Below the pieces are notes generated by a model. It was given only the letters and a program-made list of their open reading frames with translations. It made no database searches and had not been told where the DNA came from. DNA of 64,000 nucleotides. Source: JANOSH01 sp031415695. GTDB taxonomy: Bacteria > Actinomycetota > Acidimicrobiia > Acidimicrobiales > Ilumatobacteraceae. The translations under genes and the position numbers were made by a program. Of the stretch, positions 61,212-64,000 are shown piece after piece (positions within the stretch are counted from its first letter, which is position 1; every line of letters starts with the position of its first letter). The DNA lies in NCBI GenBank assembly GCA_031415695.1, contig JANOSH010000056.1:124001-188000 (forward strand), written 5' to 3'.

Positions 61212-62666
61212 ATGAGCATGACCACCAACGATCTCAAAGGTACCGACCTGAAAGAGGGACGAGTCGTTTCGATTGCCGGCCCGGTTATCGACGTCGAGTT
61301 CCCGTCGGGTTCATTGCCTGAAATCAACACGGCGCTTGAAATTACCGTCGAAGTCGACGGCAAACCAGTGCGGCTTTTGGCCGAAGTAGCTGGGCAGATC
61401 GGCCGCGGTCGTGTCCGCGCTGTGTGCCTCAAACCCACCGACGGGTTACGCCGCGGCACCCCGGTGCGCAACACCGGCCACGGCATCCAGGTGCCAGTTG
61501 GCGACAAGGTGCTCGGTCACGTCTGGAACGCGTGGGGAGAAGTGCTCGACGGCGAGCCCGGCTACGGCGACGAGATGGAGCGCTGGGAAATCCACCGTCC
61601 GGCCCCTGCGTTCGACACCCTTGAACCGAAGTCCATCATGTTCGAGACCGGCATCAAGGTCATCGACCTTCTTACCCCGTACCTTCAGGGCGGCAAGATC
61701 GGCCTGTTCGGCGGTGCTGGTGTGGGCAAGACCGTGCTCATCACCGAGATGATCCAGCGTGTCGCCAAGAACCACGGTGGCGTGTCGGTGTTCGCTGGCG
61801 TGGGTGAGCGCACCCGTGAAGGCACCGACCTGCGTCTTGAAATGATGGAATCGGGTGTGTACGAGAAGGCCGCGCTTGTGTTCGGTCAGATGGACGAGCC
61901 ACCGGGCGTGCGGCTACGCGTTGCGCTGTCGGCCCTCACTATGGCCGAGTACTTCCGTGACGTAGCTGGCCAGGACGTGTTGCTGTTTGTCGACAACATC
62001 TTCCGATTCGTGCAGGCCGGTTCGGAAGTATCCACCCTGCTCGGCCGCATGCCGTCGGCCGTGGGTTACCAGCCCACGCTCGCCGACGAAATGGGCCAAC
62101 TACAGGAACGCATTACCTCCACCAAGGGCCGCTCCATCACGTCGTTGCAAGCTGTGTACGTACCCGCCGACGACTACACCGACCCGGCGCCGTTCACCAC
62201 GTTCACCTTCCTCGACGCCACGACCGAACTGTCACGACAGGTTGCTGCCCTTGGCATCTACCCGGCCGTCGACCCGCTCGCTTCCACGTCGTCCATCCTC
62301 ACCCCCGAAGTCGTGGGCGACCGCCATTACAACACTGCTCGTCGGGTGCAGGAAACCCTGCAGCGCTACAAGGAACTCCAAGACATCATCGCCATCTTGG
62401 GCCTCGACGAACTCTCCGAGGAAGACCGTTTCACGGTCAATAGGGCGCGCAAGATACAGCGATTCTTGTCGCAGCCGTTCTACGTTGCCGAAGTGTTCAC
62501 CGGTGTGCAGGGCGAGACCGTGCCGGTCCAGGAAACCGTTGAAAGCTTCGAGGCCATCTTGAAGGGCGATCTCGACCATATCCCCGAGCAGGCGTTCCTC
62601 AACGTCGGTGGCATCGAGCAGGTGCTGGCCAAGGCCAAGGCGCTCGAAGCGGCGGTTGCTGGCTAA
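61212..62666 (+). CDS. atpD: ATP synthase subunit beta
   Basis: 484 residues; ATG 61212 or 61218. GGAGVGKTVLITEMI (P-loop, about 157-171), FAGVGERTREGTDL with the catalytic Glu region, DNIFRFVQAGSEVSTLLGRM, and ALSALTMAEYFRD. The catalytic subunit is complete and highly conserved. Its TAA shares bases with the atpC ATG (TAATG). Confidence 0.97.
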   Translation: MSMTTNDLKGTDLKEGRVVSIAGPVIDVEFPSGSLPEINTALEITVEVDGKPVRLLAEVAGQIGRGRVRAVCLKPTDGLRRGTPVRNTGHGIQVPVGDKVLGHVWNAWGEVLDGEPGYGDEMERWEIHRPAPAFDTLEPKSIMFETGIKVIDLLTPYLQGGKIGLFGGAGVGKTVLITEMIQRVAKNHGGVSVFAGVGERTREGTDLRLEMMESGVYEKAALVFGQMDEPPGVRLRVALSALTMAEYFRDVAGQDVLLFVDNIFRFVQAGSEVSTLLGRMPSAVGYQPTLADEMGQLQERITSTKGRSITSLQAVYVPADDYTDPAPFTTFTFLDATTELSRQVAALGIYPAVDPLASTSSILTPEVVGDRHYNTARRVQETLQRYKELQDIIAILGLDELSEEDRFTVNRARKIQRFLSQPFYVAEVFTGVQGETVPVQETVESFEAILKGDLDHIPEQAFLNVGGIEQVLAKAKALEAAVAG

Positions 62667-62935
62667 TGGCAGGCGGCACCCTCAAGGTCGAAGTGGTCTC
62701 ACCCGAAGCTGTGGTGTTTACGGGCGAGGCCACCATGGTCGTTACCCGCACCCTCGGCGGCGGCGATGTGGCATTCATGGCCGGCCATGCGCCGTTCCTG
62801 GCCGCCCTTGCCGACGGTAAAGCACGGGTGCACCTTGTCGGTGGGGGTACGCAGGAGTTCTCGATCCACGGGGGCTTCGTTCAGGTCGACGGCAAGAAGG
62901 TATCTATCTTGTCCGACGCCGCCGAGATCAACTAG
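62666..62935 (+). CDS. atpC: ATP synthase subunit epsilon, short form
   Basis: 89 residues: LKVEVVSPEAVVFTGEATMV, GDVAFMAGHAPFLAALADGK, QEFSIHGGFVQVDGKKVSILSDAAE. This is the N-terminal beta-sandwich only. The usual 40-50-residue C-terminal helical hairpin, which can lock the rotor and inhibit ATP hydrolysis, is absent; a stop follows directly and no continuation is seen in other frames. Confidence 0.92.
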   Translation: MAGGTLKVEVVSPEAVVFTGEATMVVTRTLGGGDVAFMAGHAPFLAALADGKARVHLVGGGTQEFSIHGGFVQVDGKKVSILSDAAEIN

Positions 62936-62950
62936 GACCCGGCCGAACCT

Positions 62951-63020
62951 GGCCATCTTGGCAACAGTTGCGGACTCGGCCCGTCGGGTCCGGCCATGTT
63001 CGCAAGAGTTGCGGATTTGG
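62951..63020. repeat. Two imperfect 29-base direct repeats after atpC
   Basis: Copy 1 (62951-62979) and copy 2 (62992-63020) share the pattern GGCCAT-n-TT-n-GCAA-n-AGTTGCGGA-n-T-n-GG, with only five differences, at a period of 41 bases. Copy 1 contains the perfect palindrome GCAACAGTTGC. They lie between the end of the atp operon and the SDR gene. Confidence 0.75.
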
Positions 63021-63031
63021 TCGATAGCGTT

Positions 63032-63805
63032 GTGCCCTTGAGTATCTATCCTTTTCGAACAGCCCTAGTCACCGGCGCGTCGTCGGGTATTGGCGAAGCG
63101 CTTGCCCGTGAACTAGCCGCCGATGGCGTCGCCGTAACGCTTGTGGCTCGTCGGCGCGACCGACTCGACCACATTTGTGCACAGCTGCCGGGTTCCAGCG
63201 TCCTGGAGGCCGACCTATCGACAGCCTCGGGGATCGACATCGTTGCGGCCCACATCGAACGTCGCAAACCCGACCTTGTCGTGAACAACGCTGGTTTCGG
63301 TATCTCCCAACCGTTGCAGGACATTGGCGCCCAGCGGCTAGCCAAACAAATCGCCGTCAATGTCACTGCCGTCACGCTACTAACGCAAGCTGCACTGCCC
63401 GCCATGCGGTCGGCTAGGCGCGGCTGGATCCTCAACGTCAGCTCCGTCGCCGGAGGCATCCCAGTGCCTAACGGTGGTGTGTACTCGGCGACGAAGGCGT
63501 ACGTCACCAACTTCACCGAGAGTCTCGCAATGGAACTTGCGGACACAGGCGTCGTGGCCACGGCATTGCTGCCGGGCTATACGCGCACGCAGTTTCACGA
63601 GGCTGCAGGTATGACCACCGAGGTGTCCAAGATACCGAACCTGGCGTGGCTCACCGCCGAGCGGGTCGCCAAAGAATCGCTAGCGGCGTGCGCGGCGGGC
63701 GAGCTGTTCTCGATCCCCGGCCGCCGGTATCGGGCAACGACGGCTGTGACTCGTTACATGCCCCGCCGCGCTGTGCGCTGGGTAATCGCTCGTCAGCGCC
63801 CCTAA
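63032..63805 (+). CDS. SDR-family oxidoreductase
   Basis: 257 residues from the GTG at 63032; an ATG at 62996 is open but lies within the direct repeat, so its first residues are probably not coding. Classical SDR: ALVTGASSGIGEALARELA, VVNNAGFGIS, ILNVSSVAGGIPVPNGGVYS with Ser, YSATKAYVTNFTESLAMEL with Tyr/Lys, and ATALLPGYTRTQFHEAAG. The type is that of DltE/YqjQ-like short-chain dehydrogenases. It is convergent with glpX. Substrate unknown. Confidence 0.87.
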   Translation: MPLSIYPFRTALVTGASSGIGEALARELAADGVAVTLVARRRDRLDHICAQLPGSSVLEADLSTASGIDIVAAHIERRKPDLVVNNAGFGISQPLQDIGAQRLAKQIAVNVTAVTLLTQAALPAMRSARRGWILNVSSVAGGIPVPNGGVYSATKAYVTNFTESLAMELADTGVVATALLPGYTRTQFHEAAGMTTEVSKIPNLAWLTAERVAKESLAACAAGELFSIPGRRYRATTAVTRYMPRRAVRWVIARQRP

Positions 63806-63822
63806 CGGCCAGCCGGACGGCT

Positions 63823-64000
63823 CTACCGATATTCGATACTGGAGAACTGAGCCAGCTTGTCGAGACGATGGGTGGCCGATACCAGACGCACGGTTCCCGA
63901 ACGGGCGCGCATGACGAGTGACTGGGTGCGGCAGTTACTCGATGAGTAACGCACACCCTCCAACAGTTCGCCGTCGGTAATGCCCGTAGCCGCGAAGAAA
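63823..64000 (-). CDS. glpX: Fructose-1,6-bisphosphatase class II, C-terminal end
   Basis: The minus strand from the window edge to the TAG at 63825-63823 encodes 58 residues: FFAATGITDGELLEGVRYSS, then CRTQSLVMRARSGTVRLV and the end HRLDKLAQFSSIEYR. These match the GlpX C-terminus (ATGVTDGELLxGVRY, TQSLVMRSxSGTxR). GlpX dephosphorylates fructose-1,6-bisphosphate in gluconeogenesis. The 5' part is beyond the window. Confidence 0.88.
   Translation of the reverse strand, partial: FFAATGITDGELLEGVRYSSSNCRTQSLVMRARSGTVRLVSATHRLDKLAQFSSIEYR

Overview
The window is a dense, high-GC bacterial chromosome segment. The gene set points to an actinobacterium, most likely of the Acidimicrobiia (inference from family resemblance; no rRNA gene is present). 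The main pointers are a complete conservon operon (cvnABCD), a GlnR-like orphan regulator directly behind glnA, a DUF222/HNH (13E12-type) remnant preceded by an actinobacterial-style LexA box, and many start/stop overlaps of the ATGA, GTGA or TGATG type. No tRNA, rRNA, CRISPR array, intact transposase or prophage was found.

Layout. 1-7083: end of an EAL-domain protein, then a tightly coupled carotenoid operon (crtE, crtI, crtB, cruF-like, second CrtI-family desaturase, glycosyltransferase). 7047-12020: a DUF2334 protein, a PlsY-like acyltransferase, a CrtA-like carotenoid oxygenase, CrtZ and two alpha/beta-hydrolase-fold genes. Together the two carotenoid blocks fit a glycosylated monocyclic xanthophyll of the saproxanthin/myxol type; only a lycopene cyclase is missing from the window. 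12111-20726: LysM lipoprotein candidate, YceH-like protein, glnA with a GlnR-like regulator, M48 protease, a decayed SOS-type DUF222/HNH gene, an amidohydrolase resembling 8-oxoguanine deaminase, a group II decarboxylase and a RidA protein.

20867-27091 is a long Rhs/YD-repeat surface protein gene broken by several frame changes and one internal deletion, with a strongly G+T-rich coding strand at its start; it is probably a pseudogene. 27099-29113 holds an aldo-keto reductase and a flavin monooxygenase. 29150-33957 holds an unrecognised ATPase-like protein divergent from the conservon operon. 33984-38196 holds assorted metabolic genes (Gfo/Idh/MocA, SDR, Uma2, class II aldolase, a lone CBM48-like domain, nitroreductase).

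38349-49977 (minus strand) is a cell-envelope block: a GH9-type enzyme, a 1559-residue membrane-anchored protein with about twelve cadherin/Ig-like repeats, MoxR ATPase, DUF58 protein and a transglutaminase-like membrane protein whose catalytic Cys and His are both replaced by Thr. 50080-54916 is a small polysaccharide locus: GT2, Wzy-like ligase/polymerase and a Wzx-like flippase fused to a glycosyltransferase. 54941-62935 carries a structured leader candidate and a complete F1Fo ATP synthase operon (two AtpI-like genes, a, c, two b-type subunits, delta, alpha, gamma, beta and a short epsilon). The window ends with an SDR gene and, on the minus strand, the C-terminal end of glpX.
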